A DNA stretch of 64,000 nt from Oikopleura dioica (taxonomy: Eukaryota; Chordata; Appendicularia; Copelata; Oikopleuridae): the NCBI GenBank assembly GCA_907165135.1, contig OU015567.1, forward strand, positions 4,035,001 through 4,099,000, read 5' to 3'. The position numbers and the translations under genes are program-made. Of this stretch, positions 1 to 11,435 are shown piece after piece. The notes beneath the pieces were generated by a model that was given only the letters and a program-made list of their open reading frames with translations, did not search any database and was not told the DNA's origin. Each line of letters starts with the position of its first letter. Position 1 is the stretch's first letter.

Positions 1-333
1 CCAACGAAAACCCCCAAAAAAACGTTCACTAAGCAACTTTACCTTTAACGGCCTGTAAAACCTTAAATTTGGCATCGAGAGATCATCTTAAGGGGAACGG
101 TTGCAGAAGAGGGTTCGATCTAAAGGATGCAATTAAAATTAAGGGTCTAGCTAAGATAGTTTTGGAGAAAAACTTTCACTAAGATGCCCTATTTTCGCGA
201 TTCTTGATGGGGGGGTCCTTAAGATAAAACAACTCTTTAATTTTTAGTTGAAGTTTTGATAAACTAAACTTATCTTATCACCAACACTTTGCACCAATAC
301 TTACTGTAATGAATGATGCTAGTTCTTAATTGA
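1..333. other. No supportable gene
   Basis: AT-rich sequence without a convincing open exon. It lies upstream of the terminal PY-motif exon and may be an intron of that gene or its intergenic flank. Confidence 0.4.
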
Positions 334-483
334 AACTCAATCATCTTCAAAGATCTTGAAAACGTAATTCCTGAAGTCAACGATGAACCGCCAAAATACG
401 ACGAACTTGCTCGAGCAGAAACTCCCCCACCTGAGTATTCTTCAATCAATCCTACCAGTAATGCCAGTACCTCTTTGCCATGA
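334..483 (+). CDS. Terminal exon of PY-motif protein (partial)
   Basis: An open frame ends at the TGA at 481-483 and encodes an acidic, Pro-rich tail containing PPKYDEL and, shortly after, PPPEYSS. Both fit PPxY (PY) motifs, which in animals bind WW domains of NEDD4-type ubiquitin ligases, and such paired PY motifs are usual in cytoplasmic tails of membrane proteins. An in-frame stop at 331-333 and a possible splice acceptor near 350 suggest this is only the last exon. AATAAA-like sequence follows at about 513. The rest of the gene was not found, so the family cannot be named. Confidence 0.45.
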   Translation, partial: NSIIFKDLENVIPEVNDEPPKYDELARAETPPPEYSSINPTSNASTSLP

Positions 484-770
484 ATTTATTTATTTTCAAA
501 AACATATGTACAAATAAAGTAAGATAAAAATATACACATTTGTCGATTTTCAAAAGACTTTCTTCGTTCTTCTTTTCTTTTAAAAATCATAAAAAAATAC
601 TTACATATCTACAATGACGGGCAAATCCCTTCTTTTCCTGAAGGAACCCGTAAGACCCGAGGGAACCGAGTCTCTCCGGCGGCGGCGGAAAACCACAAAG
701 GCTTTTTTGTGGTGAAATTTCGCGTGAAAAATGAATGAAAAATGAGATTTTAAGGACAACGATCATTAAA

Positions 771-3376
771 TTATTGGATAATTGAGTCTTTGATTTCCAA
801 ATTTCGACCAATTCCTATTCCGCATATCAAAAGACCGAGACAAAGAAGTCCGCCACTCAAACTCACCATTTTCAGAACAGCAATTTTTCTTTCAGGACTT
901 GTTGGTAGCTTTCTGAAGCTCAAAAAGTCTTTTCTTTTGAAGAAAAATTTGTAAACAAAATTGAACTGTCCTTGTGATTTTCGACTTCGTTAATGACAAT
1001 TGGCCCTAGTGATAAAACTTGGTTGTCATCGTTGATTGCAGCTCGCCGTTTTCTTCGATTTTGAGACTCAAGACAGCTCTATAAAGTGATAGAAATCGAT
1101 CAGAATCTTCCTTTTCTTACCTTTATACAGTTTTCAAAGCAAATAGAAATGTCGCAAAAGAGATAGACCCTCTGATATCCGGCAAAACCAAAAACTTCCG
1201 AGGTAAATCGCGCTTGCGAGCTCTCCCCGTTTTCCATAATTTTGACGACTTCGTTGTCAGCACATCCATCTTGAATGAGATCGAATTGAATCGGATCTTG
1301 CGACGAGTTGGTCGGACTCGCCCAGCAATTGTTAATTTTTAATTTTCTTAGTTTGGCTTATTCCATTTTTCCTACATCAATAAAAAACACTATCTCTCAG
1401 ATAACAATCGACTTTTTCAGCCATGCCTGTAATTGTCTCCTTCTTCTGCGTCGACAAGGAACACGCCTACATTGAGAATCTCGTTTGTATTTACAGTCAC
1501 TTCGGATGGAAGGGGATTTGTAAAGGTTCCGTCTTGATACAATACCATAGCTTCAATTTTAGTCAAAAAAACTGCTCATTTTTCTCTGAGTGCGAAAATA
1601 TTGTAAGTTTTGTTGACTTTCCTGTTCGAAAAACACCCTCGCCGGATATTGAGGGAAACTGAATCATGCTGAAAAGAAAAATTAACATTTAACCATAAAT
1701 TCAGTTTATTACAGATTTTTAATGATTTTTAATTTTTTTGGTAATTGATTGCTAATTATCAAGTTTAGTAACATCTCCCACATTAACAAAAATAATACAT
1801 TACATGCAATAACGCTCATGCAAATCTTACTTGATAGTCTGATTGCTGAAATAAAAGAAAAATAAATGAAGATAGAATGAAACAGCCTACCTTGCGGATT
1901 GATCCTCAACATCAAAATTGAATCCCGTCCTTAGATTCGTGTTATAAGAGCACTCGATTGGAAACACATAATTCTTCCCAGAATACATCACAATTCTTTT
2001 GGGATCTTGCTCCATCAAGTTCACTTTGAGAAGATTTGAATACGTCACGTGAGTATCATTCGTCTGAAAATAAATTGATAAGGCCCTCCTTTCGATAATT
2101 CCGATGGCGATTAAATCTCCGCTTTTTTGATAGTTGCAATTTTGGAAAATTTCCGGAAAGCGGGCAGCCCTTGTCGGAAAATGTCTTTCCCGTTAGAGCG
2201 CGGTGAGCGAGCTGTCTCTGGGTTGGGACTCGTGTCTGTGGCGGTTTCACGCTCCAGATCGGGAACATTTTATGGAACGACCGCCGCGTCTTGACAGATT
2301 TTTGTCCAGCCTGTGCAATTTCAGTTTTGCATTTGAGACACCGTACAACTTCGATTTAAACTGTCTCGAATGATTTGTCTGTTTGAATTTTTTCAAAAAA
2401 CCATAAAATTTTTTTCGATTTTTCGATTTGGAGAAAATTTCTAGATCTGATTTTCGAAGACCCTTATCTAACCCCGAACGCGTTCCGTGTATCAGTAGTT
2501 ATGACTACTAACTTATAAGATATAGAATTAATATGACGCGCTTTTTTTAAGGTGGTGGAAGATTTCTAGCCCACTTCCGCCATACCGACCCTGGAACACC
2601 ATACCTTTTCTGAATCAGCAGAAAATTTTACACACTTTGACCCATTAAAATTCTAGAAATCTCCACTTCCGGTCGATTCTAGAGCCGGAAGTAGGTGCAA
2701 TTTATTGATAAGGCAAGCAAATGACCTATCAAATTGAAGCTTAGATAATTTGAGGTCATATGAAAGACAAATTAGATCGAACCGCGGTTGAACCGACCGG
2801 TTAAACCGACCGGCAAAACTTGGAAAAAGGCATAAATTTCTGATTTTTCTTTCAGTTTTTAGCCTTCGATTTGACCGTGGCCGGGATTGATTCTTCTCTC
2901 AGATGATAGGAAATCTTCTGAGAATCAATTTGATAGGGCACAAGTGGGCCAAACTCAAAAATTTCGTCAACTTCCGGCTCTAGAATCGACCGGAAGTGAA
3001 GATTTCTAGAATTTTAATGGGTCAAAATTCTTGAAATTTTCTGCTGATTCAGAAAAGGTATGGTGTTCCAGGGTCGGTATGGCGGAAGTGGGCTAGAAAA
3101 CTTCCACCACCTTAAAAAAAGCGCGTCTATACACTATCAAACACCAATAAACAATTAACAAGGGCCCTCTCACCTGTCTGTTGAAGCCACAACTGCCCAA
3201 ACTGGCCCTGTAAAAATTGTGCGTTGACGATTCCCAGCTCTGGCAATAGCTTGATTCCCAAAAGCCATCAATCCTAATCCTCAAGTCGCTGAAATCTTCA
3301 AGCAGCAAATTTCGATCCACAGAAATGTCAATTTTGTCCACGCTGCAATCAACAACGAGAGGTTGTGCTTTTTCTC
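771..3376 (-). CDS. ZP-domain protein with furin site and TM segment
   Basis: Six exons read on the minus strand: 3174-3376, 1891-2063, 1637-1668, 1427-1571, 1121-1346, and 771-1078. The first carries VVDCSVDKIDIS and ends near SLGSCGFNRQ, typical of the start of ZP-N; the next has THVTYSNLL and FPIECSY. ZP-C follows with EAMVLYQDGTF, NNCWASPTN, IQDGCADNEVV and YLFCDISICFENC. After it comes RRKRR, a furin-type site, then a hydrophobic segment (GGLLCLGLLICGIGIG) and a short tail. ZP modules polymerise extracellular matrices such as egg coats. The intron between 1427 and 1346 uses a GC donor and keeps phase. The last exon needs one extra base in the A-run at 922-926 (plus strand) to reach the TM segment; as written it stops at 920-922. 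Upstream exons and the signal peptide were not found. Confidence 0.82.
2535..3127. mobile_element. 593-bp MITE (copy 1), intronic
   Basis: Flanked by the 3-bp duplication TAT (2532-2534 and 3128-3130). The ends are perfect inverted repeats starting GACGCGCTTTTTTTAAGG, and the inverted similarity continues for roughly 180 bp inward, including the CTTCCGGCTCTAGAATCG motif. No coding capacity is seen. It lies in an intron of the ZP gene. Length, ends, duplication size and inner sequence all match the copy at 41803-42395, so this is a defined non-autonomous DNA transposon family. Confidence 0.92.
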
Positions 3377-3429
3377 CTAAATTTCATGAATCATGAGTCA
3401 GAAAAGTTCGAAGAAAAGATGGAAGTTGG

Positions 3430-4230
3430 CCCTCCCTGTACGTGAAAAGAGGCAATTACAGTTGATTGAACGTTGCGCAAAAAATGAGCGAGGCGATGGG
3501 AGATAAGATCCGCTGCTCTAAGACAAAGGGATGAAAAAGAATAAAACCGTTGGCGCTGGGATTTCCGCCTACTTCAAAAAAGTCTTAAAAGTTTTAAAAG
3601 TTGCCATGTTTCAAAAAAATATCCCGCTTGGAAAAAGAAGAGATATAATATCTCAGATATTACAGAATCAGCGATTGGAAAAAGTGGATACGTCAAGACA
3701 ATAAAATAAATTTCCGGAGCGGTCGAAATGGAGAGTAACCAAGAACCGCAAGGAATAACACACATGAATTTGAACAGAAAATACTATCCTCGAAAAGCTA
3801 CGGAAACTGCCTTCTATTGGCAACAAAGAAAATAGGGAATAAGAGCTAATTTTTGGACTGAACCAAAAAATAGAGGTGCATTTTTGAATAGCCAATAAGA
3901 TTGTTGTATTTGATCTACCGGCCAATCAAAGCCCAGATCCTGAAAATCAAAACCATTTTTTCTCGTAAATGAAAAAAATAGAATAAAAAAAATTTTTTTA
4001 TTCAAAATTTTTATGTTATTTCCTCGATTCTTAATCGTGATCATTACGATTAAAATATAGTACTTTCGATAATATTGACAAATTTCTTCTGAATGAATCA
4101 TTTAATTGTCCAAAATTCTTACCAAAGAACTCTTTCTCATTAACTCTCTGCCCAAAGAGCGGAACTCCAAGAAATGCCGAGAATTTCATCCCTCCAAGAA
4201 TCGTTAATTTCTTCAAATCCTTTTCATCAA
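3430..4230 (-). CDS. Possible exons of an unknown protein
   Basis: Several open, plausibly exonic stretches lie here: around 4125-4215 with KKLTILGGMKFSAFLGVPL and a GTAAG donor; 3815-3940 after TTTTCAG, with WPVDQIQQSYWLFKNAPLFF; and about 3460-3590 with NGFILFHPFVLEQ. Phases between them could not be made to agree, so they may not belong to one gene. They could also be upstream exons of the neighbouring ZP gene. No family recognised. Confidence 0.2.
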
Positions 4231-4674
4231 ACTGAGATATTTCTTATTTTCTTCTTTTTATCTCTCTTGATAAAACTCGATTTATTTCAAACTCGATTTC
4301 GTTTTTCTGATATATCGATAACTTATATCAGAGAGAAATTTTTATGTCCGATTTTTTATGTCGCAAAAACGCGAAAAAATCAAAGCGCACTTCAGTGAGT
4401 GAGTGAAATTGCGCCACCTCGCGAGAATCGCGCGGCGCTCCTTTTTTCGCTATTTTTCGGAGTTCAATTCAAATTCGCCGGTTTTTCGCTTTTGAAACCG
4501 GCAACGGGTAATTGAAGATAAGTGAGGGAGAAATTGCTCGTTCACTTTCTCTCTGTAATAGTTTTGTTCAATTGAGCAACTGAAATAATGGACTGATAAA
4601 TTGGAACTGAACATTTAATGCTCACATTTATTTGGTTTTGACGAAAGGGACGATTTTCAAGGATAATAATTTTA

Positions 4675-4785
4675 AAACATATGATCTTGGATATCGAAGA
4701 ATTTACGGACAAGCATCTTTTGTTCTGCTTCTGGCAGCATCCAGAACTCGTCTTCAAGAGTTCTTTTTTCTTCGGCGGTTATCTG
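4675..4785 (-). CDS. Terminal exon of unknown protein
   Basis: After a good TTTCAG acceptor the minus strand reads ITAEEKRTLEDEFWMLPEAE followed by QKMLVRKFFDIQDHMF and a stop. The peptide is acidic and helical in character. A GTATGT donor lies 43 bases upstream, but the preceding reading frame could not be joined. Family unknown; it might be the end of a gene whose other exons were not recognised. Confidence 0.3.
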
Positions 4786-5230
4786 AAATAAGTTTGAAAA
4801 TATCTATTCGAGATACATACAGTAACTCATTGTAAAAAGTAGTTCTCAAGCAGTTCATTAGATTCTATAGCGGGAAAATGAACTAATGGGTCAGTTTTAG
4901 CGTAGCCAAATGATGGGGTCCTTGGGTGAGATCGCTGGTTTTGATTTGCTGAGGTAAAAAGTACTCACTTCTTATTGGCTGATTGGACCCCTCAGCCCCA
5001 AACTAAGGGTAACGCTCACAAGTCCTAACCCTAACCCTACGTTAGTCCTTTTAGGGTTAGAAATTGTCCTTCGCTATTAGTTAACTGTACCTTATGAGAA
5101 GAAACGACGGCAGAAAACATGACTGTGAATAAAAATTTTCTCAAAATATTCATCTTTGCAAGTAAAATTTTTTCTTTTTCGCTTTGTAAAGAATGAGGTC
5201 GCGATCTCCGTTTTATAATCGCAGAAGAGA

Positions 5231-5395
5231 ATGAATAATTCTGATGAAGATCAACGCCTAGAAATTAATTTTTCAGAAACCAGTTACAAGTTTTGCTGTA
5301 AAAAAGCGAGTACTTTTAAGAAAACGTGTGAAAAGACCGCAATTGTGGCTCATTTTGGATGGCAATGTCGGTCAGACAGATCAATGCGGTTTTAA
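5231..5395 (+). CDS. Hypothetical 54-residue Cys-containing ORF
   Basis: ATG at 5231 opens a 54-codon frame containing YKFCCKKASTFKKTC and HFGWQC. A possible acceptor (TTTTTCAG) lies inside it, so it may instead be an internal exon of a Cys-rich secreted protein. No signal peptide or partner exons were identified. The rest of 4790-5883 shows no other coding signal. Confidence 0.2.
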   Translation: MNNSDEDQRLEINFSETSYKFCCKKASTFKKTCEKTAIVAHFGWQCRSDRSMRF

Positions 5396-5883
5396 CAGCT
5401 CATCTTGCATAAGAAAAACACATATTTGACTCCAAAAAAGCTTCCTTTGGTACAGTAAATTGTCAAATCCACGTGAGCTAAGCTTTTGGCGAAAAATCTA
5501 AAATCGTTTCTACCCCCTTTCCTCATCTCGAAGACACGAAAAAGGCGGCTGACACGAGGTCTCTACAAAATTTTTATTCAGATGTTTGGCGCATTGGGAT
5601 TAAGGTGATGACATGCGAGAACATGACAGCTTCCGGTAAACGAAAAGCTTTGATTTTTCAGTCGGCAAAAAGCGGTGATAAAAATTTTCTTTTTCGTCAA
5701 GGTGGGGCGAGTTTGCCCCAGTTTTTAAAGAAAATAGCAACGTGATACCCTTATTTTTTTGAAAAATAAACTTGCCTTTGATATTTTGATTTTTATTTAA
5801 ATAAATATTTCACAGCAGCTAAAAATCATGAAATATTCTAAATGGCAGCTCAAATCATCATTATCAAAATATACAGATAAAAA

Positions 5884-8513
5884 CTAGAATTCAACTCCTT
5901 CGTCCTCAGCTTCAACATCGACTTTTTTGACGGAAGCGGCGGAAGACAAGGAGGAAGTCTCAACCGTCGGTTGAGAATCACTGCTCTTGTTTCGGAAGGA
6001 ATCAGGATTGGCGTAGAATTCTTCGGCTTCTTCGATTGTTGTCAGCATTGGGACGCCAAGGGTTTCAGGGAGGAAGAAGACTGAATTTTTTATCATAATA
6101 GGGTAGAAGTAAACCACTGGTTTTGTTTTTTCTCGTATAAATTAATCAATATTTATGTGCAAAAATATATAAAATTTTACTAAAAAAGAGAGCATTTGTG
6201 GTTTTTTCAACCAAAGAAAATCCGGTTGTAAATATTCAACTCTAGAAAAAATAAATGATCACCTGTGATAACTTGCACAATCCCAAGTGCTCCGAAAATA
6301 ACAAACGGGAGCCAACTCGTCGTCTTTCCAAGTCCATTAATAATCGGCGCTAATATGCCTCCAATTCTTCCTCCCGCAGAGCTCAGCCCCACTCCAACTC
6401 CTCTAACCGGCGTTGGGTACATTTCCGAAGCGTGGACGTAGACGATTCCAAAAGTGCCGGCGACGCCAAATTTTCCAACGACGGCGCAGATCATTTTGGC
6501 CGTCGACAGGCCGTCGTTATCGGGATCATCGATGAGGAGGAAGTCGAAAACGGCGGTCAAAAGGCAACCTAGATTGATTTTCTTATATTTCAAAAAATCG
6601 AGAAGCCGCTTGCGGCTTCGAGCTAATACCGAATAACTTATTCGGAATAAGCCGCGCTTCGCGCGGCTTGATTCTTTTTTTCTCGAAGCCGCAAGCGGCT
6701 TCTCGGTTTTTGTCTATAATATCAGGGTATGAATTTTTAATGTGAGCCCCTTTATTTATTACTTGATAACCTTATATAGGCAATCAATTAAAAATTGAGA
6801 AAGAAGAGTGTTTCAAAAATAAAGGTTGGATTTATTTCAAAATAATATCTTACCGACTGATCCAAGCAACATTGTCCAAACAGTTCCATATTTTCTTCCT
6901 ATTTTGGGGTGATCGATAAACAGCGGGAGTAGAATGTAGCAAAGAACCTCAACTGCTCCGTTGATAAAGTTTGTCATCAGGAGGGAGCCACCGAGATCGC
7001 CAGCGCCAAGGCTTAATCTTTTCAAACGTTTTTCAAATGTGATTGTTGCGGTTTTAGATGCTTTATCAAAAAGGGGGCAGCTAGAACTGAAGGTTCAATC
7101 ATTTCATTTAATAAACGCTTTCCCATAATACACCAGCGTCGTAGCAAACCACTGGTACATTTCCACAATCGTCACGACTCTCATTTTCGGTGGTTTGAAG
7201 AGATCTATTTGCGTGTAGACTTTTCCATCGCCACTTTTTGCTGCAGTTTTACAGAAGCTTCTAGTTCGTCTAAGAAATCTTCGGTGCAGTTGTCGACTTT
7301 CAGGCATTTGGCGATTTTCGCTGTCTCGGATCTAGAAGATGGAAAAGGGGTAGAAAAAGGGGTTGGTTACCTTGCTTGATCAAATTTTCTTGAAGAAAAG
7401 AGCCATGCGATAGAAGTAGGGAGATAGAGATAAATTGGAATGTAGAGAAGTGGAGCAATGAGAATGACGATCATTTGATCCTGCCAATCTGCCAGCAAAT
7501 AACCAATCAAGGAGAGCAACATGTATCCAACGGAAAAGATTCCCTGAACAGTTTTAGGGGTGCTTCTTTCTATTGAAAAGAGTACCTGGGTCAAACTGCC
7601 AAACCAAGTCCTGTATTTCGGCCCAACAATTTCCATCGTGAAAACAAACGAAGCCGTCCCAGCTGAAATCGCGAAGAACCCGCTGAGGAATCGCAGCGCT
7701 GCATAAGTCCACATTCCATTTTCATGGTATGGGATCAGCACCAGCGGCAAGCTTACAGCGCTTATGCCCATCATCGCGATCAGAGCTGCGAGTCTTCTTC
7801 CGATCTTGTCCATCAACGGTCCGAAAATGAAGACGCCAAAGAAGAGGCCACTCATGAAGATTGCTGAGATCGCGGAGTCGAGTTCCTTGTTTTCGCAAAC
7901 GAGCTCGTACTCGGTGGAAACGGTTCGGGTGAATGTTGAGTTGTCGAAAATATAACCGGCATCGCAGCTTTCTGTTTTCAGATTTGGTTTTTCATCTTTG
8001 AAACAACTAAAAAAGGGCTCTTTCTTAATCTCTTCATTTGAGGACCATAATAACTGACAAATAAAAAAAAAAGTTAAAATTTCTTAGGAAAATCCGAATG
8101 AAAAAATAGAAGTAAATATTTCATTAAATATATGTTCGATAATGTTATTAAAAGAAGAGAAGCCCGAAACTGTAATACTTGACAAAGTCATCAGTAAGAT
8201 CTTGACAGATTGAGTCAACATTAGCATACTGCATACAGCTATCTTCTGGCGTAAATTCGAGACCTTTTTCGTAGTCAATTACATCAGGAAAAAGTTCATC
8301 CGCCGGCGCCCGACATCGATAATCCGGAATTGCCTGCAAGATGACTGATCCAACCTGGACCATTCCAGCGACAATCCAACAATAGTTCACCAGGAGAAAC
8401 CAGGCGATTTGCTTGCCTGAGACTTGGGGGAGACGAAGAAAGACGTAGTCGAAACCAAGGTCGTCTCGCTCGAGTTTGACATTTTCCAAGCCATTTTCTG
8501 AATATGATTTCAA
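5884..8513 (-). CDS. SLC22-type organic ion transporter
   Basis: Exons on the minus strand: about 8157-8513, 7586-8053, 7371-7543, 7117-7331, 6854-7017, 6263-6568 and 5884-6080, mostly with ~40-bp introns. Major-facilitator features are clear: the loop after TM2 reads GPLMDKIGRR, then LRFLSGFFAISAGTASFVFT, the large cytoplasmic region, QWFATTLVYYGKALSLGAGD (across a splice), and the late MYPTPVRGVGVGLSSAGG. These are hallmarks of SLC22 polyspecific organic cation/anion/carnitine carriers of the plasma membrane. The C-terminal tail is acidic. The conserved TM start of the family is absent before residue ~25, so an upstream exon may be missing. At about 7230-7245 the frame shifts by one base at an A-run between EASVKLQQK and VYTQIDLFKPPKM. 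Substrate cannot be predicted. Confidence 0.88.
6599..6705. repeat. GCCGC foldback repeat in intron
   Basis: The outer arms at 6599-6622 and 6682-6705 are inverted copies (CGAGAAGCCGCTTGCGGCTT...), and each arm is itself a short palindrome. A third palindrome, AAGCCGCGCTTCGCGCGGCTT, sits in the centre. The whole unit closely matches 29048-29141. It lies in a SLC22 intron. Confidence 0.85.
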
Positions 8514-8980
8514 GAAATAAAGCTACGTTTGGTTAGAAGAAGGAGCCATAAAGATAATTTCTGACTGGTCTTTCTATATTAAAACGAAGAGAGATGTCGG
8601 AAATATTTACCAAGGTCAAGAAAAGTGTTCATTGCGTTCACTGATTTAAATATAAAAATGCTTACTTACTGTTTAGACTGATAGAATCATCTTTTATAGT
8701 TATAAATATAATAATAAATATTTTATCAATATTTAATTTATAATTATAAATGAATATTTAGATATCTAACTACCTTTTCTGCCATCCTCTTCTGGGTCAA
8801 TTTTAGACGATCCTCTGCCCCTCATTCTCGATCAATCAAAAATATATTCTCTATCTTCTGCCCTCTCTCTCTAATAAAACATCAACTTATTGTATCTCAC
8901 AAGAGTCGATCAATTTGCTCTTACAACTCCGCGGTTCCGAAATCAAATATCCGAGTAAATGCTCCTGAGATGCTCGAACT

Positions 8981-9241
8981 TTACCCGCTCGTCCCTGAGA
9001 CAGCGGCAGAGGTCAGTCGTATTTGGTTAGAGCAATTAGAGAACTCATGGTAGTTTTCCATTTTCTGGTTTAATTCTGGGACCATGCTGTTGTGTGTATT
9101 TACTGACAGCCCGGGAGACTCTTGAGGTCGAGTCCCAAATTTAATTTGCTGAGAAAGGCCTTTGAAAAACTCAAGTGTTTCTTTCAAATCTAAATTTTTC
9201 AGGGCAAAATTACCTGCGAATTTGAGAGGTACAGTTTCGCT
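8981..9241 (-). CDS. Hypothetical ORF of about 87 residues
   Basis: Starting at the internal Met, MSETVPLKFAG, an uninterrupted minus-strand frame of roughly 87 codons runs through LDLKETLEFFKGLSQQ to a stop at 8981. It lies about 470 bases upstream of the SLC22 gene on the same strand and could be a small gene or an unrecognised 5' exon. No domain is recognised. The flanks 8514-8980 and 9275-9775 hold no further convincing exon. Confidence 0.25.
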   Translation of the reverse strand, partial: SETVPLKFAGNFALKNLDLKETLEFFKGLSQQIKFGTRPQESPGLSVNTHNSMVPELNQKMENYHEFSNCSNQIRLTSAAVSGTSG

Positions 9242-9775
9242 CATTTCATCGTCTTTTCTCTCTGTCTTCTTCAATTTTTTCTATTTTGTTTTCCAAATAT
9301 AGCTTTTTTCTCTTTATGGAAGATAATGAAAGTATTATATTTTTATATCCCAACATACTGCCCAAGGGTTTATTTGAAATTTGTTTGTTGATGCAAATGT
9401 CTGAAAAGTGCACTTGGAACTCATGATATCACTAGACAGACTTGATGATGCTCAACAATGCTCTTGTCAATCTCTCTTTCTCAATTGCGTTTCAGTCAGA
9501 CAGCCGTTACAGTCTGTCCTAAGGTCAGTGTCTCTTTTTGATTTTGAGCGTTCTCTTCCTTGATTTCGAGAGTGATTTTTTCCATTTCCTGATTTTTTTC
9601 GTTCGAGAACTTTGTTTCGAATTTCCGAAAAGACCTCTTTTAAACTCAAAATTTTATATTGAAAAAATACAATACATTTACTGTCAGTTAAATCGAGTTG
9701 TCAGATTACCCCGCCCAGATTTGAAATCATGCTTGTTCTGTTTTTTTCAATGCTAAAAGAAATTTTTATTGAAGT

Positions 9776-11435
9776 TTAAGAACCAAAGACATTTTTCTGA
9801 AAACAAGCAGCTTCTCCTGGTGGAGTAACGATCACATTTCCAGGGGGTGAGAATCGAGCGCAGACGTAGATCTTTCCAGACTAGAAGAAAAAAAAAAGAA
9901 ATAAAATCCTCCATGATGAGTTTTTGTCGTACCTTTCCCTGGGATGCAGAGATGCCGAAATTTTCAGAATCAGCCCAGACGAGTTGAGTGAAATTTCCAG
10001 ATCCAGGTTGCCAGCCGGGAGTGTTGAAGTTGTACTTTTCTTTGCCGCCGTACCAGGCATCTACTGCGCCGGAGAGGGAGAAATTCGGGCCACTAGAAAT
10101 TTATTTATTATTTTTATAAAAAAATTTTTTTCTTTGACAGTGTCAAATTGACACGGAATGTCCGAAATGAAAAGTGTGATGATATACAACATATTATATG
10201 TTACATATATCAAACTTAAGCAAAATTGTTTTAAAATTAGATAAATTTTCACTTGAAAACATCAATATGGTTTTTGAAACCTGTATGTAAAAAGACATTC
10301 TCCTTGATCCTCGGCATTTCCACTTTCTGCTTTTTCATTTTTCGCCATTTTCTTGGCCCATTTTTCCGCATCTTCGACCAAGTTCTTGTCCAGCTTCAAA
10401 GGGTTGACTTTGTGGTTGCCTCGAATTCGGTTTATTTGCTCCAGCACTTCTTTTTGCTCATCTTTTCCTTGAAAGAAAAAATTAAAAAATGGCTAGAGAG
10501 GCGGATAGATCTTACCGGGTGTCTTGAACTTTTTCGGTTGGTTGCTTTCTTTTACGATTTTCAGAGTTTTCATTGCTTTCTCGAGCGATTTGTCAGCCTT
10601 CTTGACATTTTGCTTGAAGCACTCTTCCTCGCCAGGTGGAGTCATGATCAAATTTCCCGGAGGCGAGAATCTGGCGACGACATAAGTCCATCCAGTGGAA
10701 GATTTCGCTTGAGCGATACCGAATTTCTTCGTTTCCCGCCACACGATTTGAGTAAAATGGCCCGTATTCCCTTAAAAAGCGTCTTACAGTCACGTTTATT
10801 CGATTTGCACAGTCGTCAAATCTGTCAATTTCTATAGTAAATCTCAGTTCTTTCAATATTTGCTTTCCGGGCGACGTGCACTTGGCAAATTTGCGATTTA
10901 AGCTTATCGAATTCGATTCAGGAAATATTTGCACGATGATTTTTGTACCTGAGAACTTATTTTTCTTGAACGAGTAATCTTTTTCTTCGCCATACCATCG
11001 GTCGATCGCCTTGACGATTTCTTGCTCGCCGGTGTGGCCGCTCAGGTTTTCGCCCTAGAAACGATAAAAAATAAGGGTATCCCTAGGATATCTTAGTTAG
11101 GTCGAAAATCCTATTTCGGCTGATCCCAAGTTAGGCCTCTTCCGGAATATCCCGAGAAATCCTACCTGATTTTCTCGATCTTCTCGTGGACTATGCTCAA
11201 GTCGATCTTTAGCCGCAAGTTGAGCCGCCCACTTAGCCGCGTCCTTGCAGAGATTTTCATCAAGCTCAAGTTCATCAGCTTGATGAACTTGTCGGTAGAG
11301 GTTCACCCGCTGGAGACATTCTAGAGAAAATATAAAATCACTTCAATTAAAACAAATCATGCATAATAGCCGCGCGCGGCTCTTTTTTCTCATTTTTCAC
11401 TGAAAAAACTTACCTTGGGCTTCAACAAGATTCAT
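9776..11435 (-). CDS. Double CAP (SCP/GAPR-1-like) domain protein
   Basis: Seven exons join in phase: 11414-11435, 11166-11320, 10949-11054, 10516-10770, 10281-10467, 9933-10092 and 9776-9880. Two CAP domains follow one another. The first has LEHSPRED, GENLSGHTG, DRWYGEEKDY and GHFTQIVWRETKKFGIA, then VVARFSPPGN. The second repeats the plan with DAWYGGKEKYNF, GNFTQLVWADSENFGIS and VCARFSPPGN. CAP proteins bind lipids or act as secreted effectors. The short start (MNLVEAQ) has no signal peptide, like cytosolic Golgi-associated GAPR-1/GLIPR2. Both His residues of the CAP cavity seen in domain 1 (EHS, GHFTQ) are missing in domain 2 (Asn in GNFTQ), so domain 2 probably lost metal binding. Confidence 0.87.

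Noticed and set aside
1423-1662. Plus-strand 79-codon frame starting MPVIVSFFC
   Set aside because: The minus strand of the same bases encodes conserved ZP-C exons that join in phase.
5020-5042. Telomere-like CCTAACCCTAACCCTA as a chromosome end
   Set aside because: Only two to three units, internal, flanked by unique DNA; similar short runs occur inside introns.
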